Below are positions 1 through 10,217 of a stretch of DNA of 64,000 nucleotides, one piece after another. This DNA is from Misgurnus anguillicaudatus. Taxonomy: Eukaryota > Chordata > Actinopteri > Cypriniformes > Cobitidae. Position numbers and translations under genes: made by a program. Location: positions 25,136,501 through 25,200,500 of the forward strand of contig NC_073358.2 in assembly GCF_027580225.2 (NCBI RefSeq), written 5' to 3'. The notes beneath the pieces were generated by a model, which saw nothing but the letters and a program-made list of their open reading frames with translations, did not search any database and was not told the origin of the DNA. The first letter of the stretch is position 1. Every line of letters starts with the position of its first letter.

Positions 1-541
1 TTCTTCCATCTACATTCCAGGTTCAGCCAGCTACTGAACGCACAATATCTTTATTCTGCCTAGTTGCCGACATTCCCAGCCAAGAGTTGTATTGATTGAT
101 TAACCACTCTGCCGATGAACTAACAAACACTGACCTTTTGAAGTCTGCGGGGCATTTGCCGAAAAAAGAGAAAAAAGGCTTTGCTACATTGATTATTTAA
201 TGGAACCTCAAAATGATGCTTATCACATGCCGTTTTGTCACTCATCTGAGATCAATAGGCCCTCAATACATTGACCTTTCTAGAGATAAGCAAGTGATAT
301 TCTAATGTACTTAGGTGCTGTTTACGTTAGTTGCTGTCATTTTAACAGTAATCTCTATTTTGAAAAATTGTGTGCAAATTGCCATTGATCATCGACTCAG
401 GTTTGCAGGATCAGCCTGCTGTGCGCTCCAAAACAAGACTGGTGATGCTAAAATATTTACAGTATAGCATAGAAGAAAGCGGCAGAAAACCTTGGAATAT
501 TTTCCACATTTAATGTCTTTGTATCATATAGCTTTCCACTG

Positions 542-2296
542 TTAACCCTGTAAGACCCAAATATAGAAATACTTTGAAAAAAAGATTTAACCTTTTATAT
601 TTTGTTGTAGGTATCCTCTAATGCAAAATCATTGGGGTTTTTACATTTTTTACATTTTGGTAAGTTTTTATGGAAATGTAATTGTACAGAATTGGGCCTT
701 TGGTGTTGCAGAATTGCTGTGATTTCACTCATTGTCTGAACACATGTTAATAATATCTAAGAGTTACTCTGCAGGGTGTACTGCTTATGTTCCCCAATAA
801 TAGTATCCTATATATCCATATACATAATCACACAATACATAATAACCAGACAAAACCTCATTTTTATGAAACATGATTTATTATAAAAAATATGCTCAGT
901 TTGTATTTACAAAACCATATAAACTGAAAGAAAACTGGTATTTACTGTGTTTAGCTGTGTTTACAGATATGTTCAATGATAGTAATCCCATTTTGTTGTT
1001 TATAAAAACTTCTCTCATTTGGAAACTGTACTCATTGGTGTTATCTGTCAGAGCTGTGATCATGTCTTCTGCCGCAAACCTTCGGAGGTACTCCAGTGGA
1101 ATATGAAAGACAGAAATATCCGTCTTGAGACTAATAAAATCCTTTTTCAGACCGTAATACCTGTAATGGGGCAAGGTCTGTGTTCATGAATAGCTTGGTT
1201 TTGTTGGTGTCATGTCCACATTATGGACAGACAAAGTTTTTAATTTCTCTTTTATAGTTAAGAGGCATCACCACATTCCTCCTCATCAGGTATCAGAGTT
1301 CCATCTCAAAGTCACTTTTTTCAAATTTAGATGATATAAATGACATCATACCACATTGTAGATAAGACAGTCATGGCTGGTAGAATTCTGAAATAAAAGA
1401 ACACTGATTATTACCATGCTTATTAATCTTGATGCAAATCATTTCCAATCACATTTCTACATTTCAAAGGATTCACCCATTCCACAGAATTCACCAATAC
1501 TGTCTAGGAAGCTTTTTGTCCTCTATTTATAATGCTAATATCACCTATACCCCCACCCCACATTCCAAAACATTATCACCTGACCGTCATGCAGAAAACA
1601 GATATTTGAGCAAACAAAGCCCAGACAAGAAAACAGGAACAGCTAAGAATATTTTATAAACAATAAGATACAAATAGTTTCAAATATTGGCACATAAATA
1701 CTTCCAAATTCTCAAATAAATGATTGATTTCCTATAAACTTATTTAATAATCTTAAAACTTTGATTAAAACTCAAAATATACATTTACCAACAATATTAT
1801 ATTTTGTTGCTACAAAAAATGATTAAAAAAGTAAATGTTTAACAGTTTAGAAGAACAGCAAATTCATGTAATGTGCAAGGTGGTACATTTTGTTACATTC
1901 TGACCCAACGTTGTAAAACTACAACATTGACATAACAAGCTTAAAATCTTATATAATCAAAACATTCAGCTGTATCTTAACATCTGCATGATCTAGACAC
2001 ATAACTAATCACAGAAAAAATATTTTAGGCATTTTAATTACATGATTGTTGATTTTTTTAGTCCAGTAAGAAAGGTTTTGTTCCTCAAGGCGGTTTTGAA
2101 GGTTTTGTAAGTTCACGGCCAGAAAGGCAAACCTATTTACAAAGTCTACCATTCGAAATGATTGCAGGGTCAAACATTAGGACTTTTTAAGTTGTGTAAA
2201 TGTGGTTTTAAAGAGAAAAAAAACATGTACATGTATACTTTATTAGATTTTAAACTGATGTTGTAATATTGCAACCCGAGGGTTTTACAGGGTTAA
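542..2296. mobile_element. piggyBac-like element with TTAA target sites, degenerate
   Basis: The element runs from CCCTGTAAGACCC (546-558) to GGGTTTTACAGGG (2280-2292), a 13-bp terminal inverted repeat with one mismatch, flanked on both sides by TTAA (542-545 and 2293-2296), the target site of the piggyBac superfamily. A minus-strand open frame (1174-896) contains HIPLEYLRRFAAEDMITALT followed by DNTNEYSFQ, which resembles the start of the piggyBac transposase domain (pattern P-x-x-x-F/Y-x-x-x-F ... I-x-x-x-T/N-x-x-Y-x-x-Q). The rest of the transposase, including the catalytic part, is missing, so it is non-autonomous. The interior from 1,640 is very AT-rich. Confidence 0.78.
896..1174 (-). 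pseudogene. piggyBac-type transposase N-terminal fragment
   Basis: A 92-codon minus-strand frame inside the TTAA-flanked element. Only the segment around PLEYLRRFAAEDMITALTDN is family-like; the last ~40 codons look like non-coding read-through. No catalytic Asp triad is present. Protein assignment is by motif memory and is moderately certain. Confidence 0.55.
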
Positions 2297-2353
2297 GCTG
2301 CATAATTTGATCAAATAAATGTCTACCGTGTACAACAAAATAAAAAACAGCCT

Positions 2354-2529
2354 GATCTCATAGTAATTTAAACATATTTTTTATGAGTTAGATAATTGCA
2401 TGAATTCGTATGAAGTGAATCGTACAAAAACGTACGATTATTATTAAAATAAAAACAATGATGCGGTCGTAGGAATTAATACAAATTAGCCATGCACCCT
2501 ATAAAATATGCATGAATTGCCATGAGATT
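2354..2529. repeat. Palindromic MITE
   Basis: Inverted ends ATCTCATAGTAATT and AATTGCCATGAGAT flank an AT-rich core containing CGTACGATT. The terminal motif resembles that of the nested MITE at 47,484-47,936. No coding capacity. Confidence 0.6.
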
Positions 2530-2569
2530 GTGTATTTGCATTGGATTTTTTTTTTCAAAAAGTAGCTGT

Positions 2570-2706
2570 CACTGAATGGGGTAGTACCCTTTACAAAGAT
2601 CCTAATATGTACCATTTAGTGACATATTTGGTATTAATATGAACTCTTTAGGTGCAAAGGTGACCTTCTTGAAAGGGTTGCCACCCCAGTGACAGCTAGG
2701 GGTCAT
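2570..2706. repeat. MITE with TGTCACTG ends, copy 1
   Basis: Starts AGCTGTCACTGAATGGGGTA and ends ACCCCAGTGACAGCTAGG, with an inner GTACC-rich palindrome. Same family as 43,670-43,835 and the interrupted copy at 50,205-51,330. Confidence 0.7.
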
Positions 2707-2889
2707 TTTTTCTGAAATTTAGACAGTTTTATGTGTTTATTCTACTGTATAAGCACAGGCACATAGTGTGATTTTTTGGTGATACTTGTGCATTTGTGAC
2801 ATTGATCTTTCTGTTCAATTCCAAGTCTTAAGCTGTAAAAGATTGTAGACTGTCCCATCTGGTCTGTTTGTCAAGTCAACTGAATGCAC

Positions 2890-3480
2890 ATAATAAAAGG
2901 AACAACAATGCGGCCGATTCATACCTTTTTATTGTTGGCCGAGTGGACCGGGGTAAGAAGTGTACTACTCAATAGACTTCAGCTGCATTGTCACAAATAG
3001 GAGATGACATGGAACATAATGCACCAACTAGATGCAATACAGGGCTGCAGTAATGGGTCAGAAATCCAGGAGCCTAGAGCATAAGCTGTCAAAACTAAGC
3101 AGTGCACGATCGGCGAATGTTTTTCATCCATTTTTCCTTGAAGCTAAATGCGGATGTCCAGAGCCGGCCCCGTTCGCCATCCTGAATCAAATGTCCCCCT
3201 CCCTTTGGTTTTTCTAATCCACACTGTTCCACCCCGCAGTGTAAATCAGCCAGCCGTGATAAAAAACGTTCACTTTTTAATTAATCACTCTGATACGATT
3301 GCCAGTCGCTACCACTTTTAAATTTTAATCAATGGCGCAAGCCACAGCTTCCTGTCAATATTTTCCAAAGTGCAAAAAATGCTCAGAGTCACCGCCTTGT
3401 TTGACCTAATAATGCACCCTGAGGGGATGCTGGCACAATGGTGCCTTTACCGTGCTACAGTACACAGACTTCATTGCTAG
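2890..3480. other. Non-repeat, less AT-rich block upstream of fst (candidate conserved element)
   Basis: From about 3,000 to 3,470 the composition is balanced and no terminal repeats or open frames of note occur. Contains a C/G-rich patch at about 3155-3215. It stands out from the surrounding mobile elements and could be a distal regulatory element of fst. No direct evidence of function. Confidence 0.3.
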
Positions 3481-3885
3481 TTCATCCATCCAGAGCTTAT
3501 AGAGAAAAATCTTTGACCTATCATCTATCACCCCATTTTGCCATTTAAAATGTGATATGTTTAGCAGTATTATTTTTGTTTGTGTGTGTTTTGCATCATA
3601 AAAAAATGTATCTTATGTAGGCCTATTATGTTATAATTTAACAGTAGAGTAATTGCCTTGGGTTAGACTTATTAAAATAATTTAAATATGAAAATAAATA
3701 AACAAACAAACAAAGGTTACTATGATGAGATCCATATACCTGAATGCAACACGCACAGCATGATTACATTTTTGATTCATGATTTAATTCTCAGTTAGTG
3801 TATTGTTAGCTGTTATTGTTTTTATTGTCAGTTATTTTATCATGTGGTGATTATTATTAAACAACCGTGGAAAAAATTAAGCAAC

Positions 3886-4346
3886 CGCTTCAACAGTGGC
3901 GGCTCGTGACTGCTCATCCGAGGGGCGCAAATTCAAAATATGTGTTCGGAGTGTCATGTGTGTTGCTCGTGTTTTCAAAATATGTGTTTGTTGTGTCGTG
4001 TGAACCATGTACATCACGTCTTTTGTCAAAATAAGTGCCTGCTGCACATGCAACAAAACCGTTTATGATAAAAGAGACGCTCACGTTCACAAAATACAGT
4101 CCCTTAACAGTAAACTCTGATTACGCATGAGATTATGTGAGTATCTGGCAAACGCGAGCGTCTCTTTTATCATAAACCCTTTAGACGTGTCGGACAAAAC
4201 ACGTGATGCTCATAGGTTCACTCGACACGCCGAACACATATTTTGCAATGACGAACCACACACATGATGGGCTATATATATGTTGTGACGAACTTCGCAT
4301 TGTGCGCCCTCCAAAAAAGAAGTCACCGGCCGCCACTGCGCTTCAA
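3886..4346. mobile_element. hAT-type non-autonomous element, 445 bp
   Basis: Element 3894-4338 begins CAGTGGCGGC and ends GGCCGCCACTG and is flanked by the perfect 8-bp target duplication CGCTTCAA (3886-3893, 4339-4346). The inner part has further inverted stretches such as GCGAGCGTCTCTTTTATCAT and its partner at about 4060-4090. No transposase. Confidence 0.9.
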
Positions 4347-4512
4347 GATTATTTTCTGTTTTTCTAAATTTACTTTTTATGTGTTAAAGTAAAAGGATAA
4401 TTTTTGTTTCATTATGTCAACTACGACAACATTTTCTTTTTCAAATTCCTCATAAAAATAATGTTTTTATTGCAGAAAAATGAATAATTTAAATGTTTTC
4501 AGATTTTTAATA

Positions 4513-4809
4513 CTCTAAAGCAGTGGTTCCTAAACTTTTCAGTGTGCGGCCCCCCTTATGTACGGTGCATTCCTTCGCGGCCCCCCAAAGAAAATTTGTG
4601 ACAAAAGATGGTTCTAAAACTCAACATTTTAATTAAAAAAAAACATTAAATTATACAAAAAAAGTAGTGCTTTTGGTTAGTAGCCTTATTTTTTTAGGTT
4701 TAATTACACAGAATTCATGATAAATTAATGTATTTCATAAAATGTCATTAAAGTGGGGCCTCCCTGCCACCATCTCGCGGCCCCCAGTTTGAAAACCACT
4801 GCTCTAAAG
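4513..4809. mobile_element. hAT-type non-autonomous element, 281 bp, family A copy 1
   Basis: Element 4521-4801 starts CAGTGGTTCC and ends AAAACCACTG, with 8-bp target duplication CTCTAAAG (4513-4520, 4802-4809). Internal landmarks GCGGCCCCCC and ATTCATGATAAAT are shared, in reverse, with the copy at 61,160-61,444. Confidence 0.92.
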
Positions 4810-6270
4810 AAAACAAGTTCATATTAATTTTTAAAAAACACTATGCTAATGTCTTTCCATGTATTTTAGGAATAATTAGGAAGTAAATAACCCTGATTTT
4901 TAATCACATATTTCATGTGTCTTGGCATGAAAGTCTTTTTACATTGCTCACTCTTTTACACTGCTGTTGGGTAACTCCTGAGGTTTGCTTTGGTCGAATT
5001 CAACAGACACTGGGCTGAAATGGTCACGATACATATAGAAATGATGATTAAAGGATTTTTTTTTTTTAATTTTCCATGGCTGTGTGTACTGTATGTGAAT
5101 CAAGTGTATGCACCCCTAAAGCCATATTCAATTAAATTCTGCTATATGGTCAAGGAAGCAATAATGTCTAGACGAAGCTATCTTATGGTGGGTTTATCTT
5201 TTATTGACCTTGTCAAGCCAACAGCTGACAGAGATTGATTTCAGCTTGTTTTTCCTTGGAAATGGGATCCTTGTGGGGCATCACAGGAATAGTTCAGCTC
5301 CCTGATCAATGCTGTGGGTACTAGCGTAGTCAACGAGCATCAGGCTGACATCGTGTATCATGGAGTCTTTGGAGGGTCCTTACCTCATCGCCACATGCAG
5401 CCTCTGGGAGTCTGACACAGTTTGAATGCATGACTGTTGCGTAAAAATACATCTTACTTCTAGTTTGTAGATTTTACCACCCAAAAAATAGATACTGTAG
5501 GTCTAGATTGAGCCTTTTAGCATTAAAGTTTGCTTAAATGCTAAAATGTTGTTTAATGCTGCCATCTATAGGACATTTATGTCAAATCAAGTCTGTTATT
5601 AGTCTGCTTTTGCTTTGGTATGTTATGATTAATGTATTGTTTTTATTGAATCTATTTGAAAGAATGACTTTGCATAGTGAGTTTTCTTGGGATGTGAAAA
5701 CGTTTCCAACAATTGTCACTGATTAGCTTGCTTACTGAATGCTATGCTGCTTGAATGATTTACATAGCAAAGAATGCTGTTGTAACACTTGTTTTTAGGT
5801 TTGATTTTGTGAATGATACATAATACTGAGTTCACACATGCTATTTGATGAATGTATCAAATAATTGACAAAGAGCACATTCATTATTTGTAATGCAAGA
5901 AAGATTTTTTTATTTAAATTTTGCATTTAAGCCTAATGTTTTCCATAGTAATAAATTATTCATTAGTTACAAGAAACTTGCTGTGCAAATATTTTACAAA
6001 GATATGTTCTGAATGAGTGACTGTTTTATATATTTATACACTTATAAGCACTAACAATTACTTTTGACAGATGACAGAGACAAATGAAAAAAATTGTTCA
6101 TTCATTCAATGTAAACAGCAATATTTAATAAACACTGAAATTAGCATACATTTGGGTGCATTTTTGGAAAAAGATGCCATAACTTCTGGCCTGAAACACT
6201 ATGGTTAGGACTTGTGGTTCCTCCTACCAACCACGAGGTGGTGCCTTTGAACATTGTTGAGCCTTTTGTG
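4810..6270. other. Intergenic DNA upstream of fst with a candidate non-repeat block
   Basis: No coding exon seen. The section 5,200-5,430 is balanced in composition (for example GGGATCCTTGTGGGGCATCA at 5264) and not repetitive, so may be a conserved element. The rest is AT-rich and featureless. Confidence 0.3.
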
Positions 6271-6594
6271 TTTAAAGGGATAGTTCACCCAAAAATAAAA
6301 ATTCTGTCATCATTTCCTCACTCTTGTGTTGTTATAAACTTGTATTTTTTTTGTTCTGATGAACACAAAGAAAGATATTTTGAGAATTTTTTCTAACCAG
6401 ACCGTTCATGGACCCCATTAACTTATTATTTTCCTACTATGGAAGTTAATGGGGTCTACAACGATTTGTACAAACATTTCTCAAATATCTTTCTTTGTGT
6501 TCATCAGAACAACAAAATTATACAGATTTGTCACAACATGAGAGTGAGGAAATGATGACAGAATTTTCATTTTTGGGTGAACAATCCCTTTAAC
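6271..6594. repeat. Palindromic MITE, AGGGATAGTTCACCC family
   Basis: Begins TTTAAAGGGATAGTTCACCC and ends GGGTGAACAATCCCTTTAA. The two halves are near-perfect inverted repeats meeting at about 6415-6440 (both include AAAGAAAGATAT/ATATCTTTCTTT). This is one of the most abundant palindromic MITEs of cyprinid genomes in my experience. Confidence 0.88.
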
Positions 6595-6598
6595 ATAC

Positions 6599-7176
6599 TG
6601 TATATCTAGGGCTGGACAAAAAAATAGATTTTTCGATTAATAGTTTTTTTTTACGTGGTCGATTCAGAATCGATTCTCAAAGAGCAGAATCTATTTTTTT
6701 GATATTTTTTCTGCAAACACTGAACGCAAGATTAACGTTAATCAAATTACTAGTCTTCTTCACTAGTTGTCACCCTCTTTTTTGCCTTGCGAGATGTTAC
6801 CAAGGAGCCTGTCATTCTTTCATTACGTGCTTAAAATGGCAGTTTTTGGTGCTTCATCGAAGTTGATGCCACCTTCGCATAAAAAGAGGTATGGAAGCAT
6901 TTAAGATTTCGTAAACAATACGACAACGATAGGGTTGTGGTTTTTAATTTTTTTTATTAATTACCCACTTGTAAACTTATGTTCACTGTTATTTTTTATT
7001 AATATGGTATTTGTATTAAATCTATATTCATTGAGTTGAATCGAGAATCGAGTAAAAAAAACGACCCGAGAACCTGAATTGAAAATTGAATCGAGAATCG
7101 AATCGATTTGATGGCTTGTGAATCGAAATTGAATCGATCTGGATAATCTGAATCGATACCCAGCCCTATGTATATC
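6599..7176. mobile_element. hAT-type element with TAGGGCTGG ends, 562 bp
   Basis: Element 6607-7168, ends TAGGGCTGG and CCAGCCCTA, flanked by perfect 8-bp duplication TGTATATC (6599-6606, 7169-7176). Subterminal regions carry repeated GAATCGATT/AATCGATTC motifs, as expected of transposase binding sites. A short open start MAVFGASSKLMPPSHKKR at about 6836 may be a relic of a transposase N terminus. Confidence 0.9.
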
Positions 7177-9000
7177 TACACTCTAAAATAAAAAAAATAA
7201 TAAAAAAATAAGCTAGCAATTTACATACTGTTACGTATCCTCTGGTACTTAAGGTTGTTTTGACTTATGTTGTTGCATACAACATGTGTTTTATCTTTTA
7301 TTTATCTTTCTTTGTATACATTTTCTATAAAATTACAGTATCCACATCTGACCGGCATTTTGTGTTTTTTGTATGTAGGCCTATGGTGTCATCATAAGTC
7401 ATAAGTATCACAACAGAATGACGTTCTGAGCATCTTACAGGAACTAGCTTATGAAGCCTGTTTTCAGCCCCATTTATTGTATCTTGTATAACTCTTTGTT
7501 TCCTTCAACATTGCTTTGAATGGTTTAAATACATTATGGCTTAAGGCAATGTTTAATTGTTGTACTATATGCAATGTAACGTAAAGTAACTGTGATATAT
7601 AACATTTGGAAAAGAGTGAATGCCACTGGAGGCAAAAATAAAAATTACATTCCTAATCTTGGCTAAGTAGATGGCAATCATGTTTGACTATTTTTTGTGT
7701 ATTACTGTCTAAAAAGTCAGGAGATTATTTCAGATCTAACAAAAACAAATAACCTTCAAAACAATTATTGGTACAACTTCATTATTATTTTTTTCTCCAG
7801 GGTGTACCCAACTGTACAAACACTGCAGTGCCACTAGATGTCACCATTTTACTTACAATTCAATGAACCTGTCACGATAACAATGCACAGAGCATCCTTA
7901 CGGTTATGGCTGTCTTATAAATTACTTTAATGCCAAGATCTTTATAATATGGGTAAATAATTTTACACAAGACTTTTTAAGCTCTACAGTACACAAAATT
8001 AAAAAGTGGTTAATGCGTCACATCTCAAATTAATGTCACACAGTTTATTTACACCTATATCGTTCTGTTACACCTAAATCGCAATCTGTGCGTTTTATTA
8101 ACTCGGTTTCCAACTTTGCAGGTCGACCTATACATTTATTTACCATACTGTCTATGTCTGTGGAAACAGTACTTCATATAGTGAAAACAGTAAGAAAACA
8201 ATATATCATCCAAATATTATTTCTTCATATCCAAGAAGGATACAATACACAAATATAGCTGATGTTATTGTGAAAAACAACACAAATGTGGATTTGTTTT
8301 GGATACATGTTTTGAAACCAAGCAGCTGATTACGGTTGACTCAGTGGACAACATGAGAAAAACACTGCAGCCCAGAAATAGCCAATTTTACACTCATAGA
8401 ATATTATGTTGTCGTTCGTTAAATTGTAACAAACAGGTGAAAGTAAGAAATGTAACATTTCCTGGCATAAACGTAGCTACTCATAAAGATCATTGTTTCA
8501 CTCCAATCAAAGACAGACAGACAGACAGGCATATAAATAATATTGATATTTAATCAGCAATGCAATTGCCCAAAAAATAGGAATACATTACTGACATACT
8601 AAAAGTTTTTATAGAGCAGACTATGCTGGAGTTATAATTTATATTAGACACTTTAATTTAAAAAATAAATAAATAGCAGATTAACATGGACTAGCATCTG
8701 TACAAAATGGTCTACAGAATAATTGTTGTTTGAGCGATTTGATCGGTTGTCATGAGGTGCCTGTGATTTATGGGCGGTGCACCATTTATTTATTTAATCG
8801 ATTAGTGGTCCTCGCAATTTACTGAGCCATAAATTGGTGGACAAATATAGTGCCTAAATAAAATTTTGCTATCTGTGACCGTCTGATCTGAAGTCAATAA
8901 AATGTTTGCTCATCTTACAAACGTTTAATACTCTAGACAGTCGCAGTGTTATTATAGACACATTTAGATCTGGCTGGTTTTGCAGAATGTTAAACAGGTA
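7177..9000. other. Intergenic, no gene seen
   Basis: AT-rich unique-looking sequence. Contains a short GACA repeat (8514-8528). No exon, terminal repeat or RNA gene recognised. Confidence 0.4.
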
Positions 9001-9420
9001 TTCTATGTGATTTTATTTATTTATTTATTTATATGATCGTTTTAAAATTTTTCTCTGACAACATAATAATATTATTATATGAGCTCGACTACTATTTAAA
9101 TAGCATTACTATAAACTCGCGTAATAACATGCCATTTAAGATTTGTTTGTTCAACCGGTCGTGGCAAACAGCTTGCAGAAGAGGTCGCACGTGCACCTCC
9201 ATCAAACAGAGCAAAGGCTTTCCAGTCTCGCTTGTCTCACTTCTATGGAAATGAATTTTGGGTAGTCTGCCTCGCGCGCCGCCGCCGTTCGTAAACTGAA
9301 TGGGATATAAATTTAGCTCGCGGAGGCAAAGCGCAACATGTGACGTTCTAACAATCTTTCTTGTTTTTATTGTGCAATCCACTGTCTTCTCGTTTAGATA
9401 ATAACATGTCAGCAGTAACC
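9001..9420. promoter_or_regulatory. fst: Candidate upstream regulatory block of fst
   Basis: A TTTA tetranucleotide run (about 9012-9033) precedes a CG-containing, repeat-free segment at about 9,150-9,400. It includes GCACGTGC (E-box core CACGTG at about 9189), ATCAAACAGAGCAAAGG (two TCF/LEF-like cores) and CGCGCGCCGCCGCCG (9273-9287). It lies 0.7-0.95 kb before the fst start codon. The role is inferred from position and motif density only. Confidence 0.35.
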
Positions 9421-9839
9421 TTGTTTTAAATGAACACCCTGATATTCAATGGCCTAGAAAGTTGTGACAAATACTGTCTTCTGGCCATTTCTGCAAATGT
9501 CTGTGGTGTACACGCAGAAAAGACTAGGCTACGTTATATTTTTAAGTCATTCAAAGTATTAATATCTTATTACGCATCCACTTCCTATTTGATACTAAAT
9601 ATTTACCAATGCAGTGGATATTCATGCACTGAATGTGCCGTTTCTTATTTCAGACATAATGTTAGTATCTGGACAGAACGGGATGGCTAGTATTACTTCA
9701 TGTTATTGGACTAGTCATCTACATTTGATGATAATAGCAGTTCTTGAAATGATGGATAGATGCAACGGTCTACCGACGTCAGACTTCTTGGTGACTCCTA
9801 ACGCAACTTTTATATTTATGAGTACTAACTGAGATCCCG

Positions 9840-10123
9840 CGACTTAATATTCATCACCTAGCACACAACTCAGAAGTGAATTAGGGGCGAGAGAAAGTTT
9901 CAAGCAGCTATGTCACCTGATTTGGATTGAAAGAACTTAGAAAAAAAAAGTATTTCTCCCCACCCCCACAGAGAGGAAGACCGCCCACACCACAGACAGT
10001 CGGCCCGAGACCCCTGATACACTTAAAAGAGGTGGCACTCTCAGAGCAGCATTCATTCAGCACTGTCTGAGTAAGAAGATTACTTTTGCGCAGCTCGTCC
10101 CAATACTCGTTCTCTATTTAAAC
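9840..10123 (+). promoter_or_regulatory. fst: fst promoter and 5'UTR region
   Basis: Sequence immediately upstream of the start codon that is not repeat-like and is less AT-rich than the flanks. A TATA-like TTAAAAG lies at about 10023-10029, roughly 95 bp before the ATG, with C-rich tracts (9958-9970) and a GA-rich stretch upstream. No transcript evidence is available here, so the transcription start is only guessed to lie at about 10,050. Confidence 0.5.
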
Positions 10124-10217
10124 ATGATAAGGATGCTAAAGCGTCACCAGCTCGACATGGGAATGATTTTGTTACTCTTGTGGCTCTGCTGTTTCATTCA
10201 AGACCACAAAGTGCAAG
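10124..10217 (+). CDS. fst: fst exon 1: signal peptide
   Basis: Encodes a short basic N-region ([13 protein letters not shown]), a Leu-rich hydrophobic core ([11 protein letters not shown]) and IQDHKVQ, ending one base into codon 32 at donor g|GTAAGT. Together these form a typical secretory signal; cleavage is expected close to the exon 1/2 join just before GNCW. An in-frame ATG three codons downstream (10133) is a possible alternative start but is less favoured because the family begins with the longer form. Confidence 0.95.
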
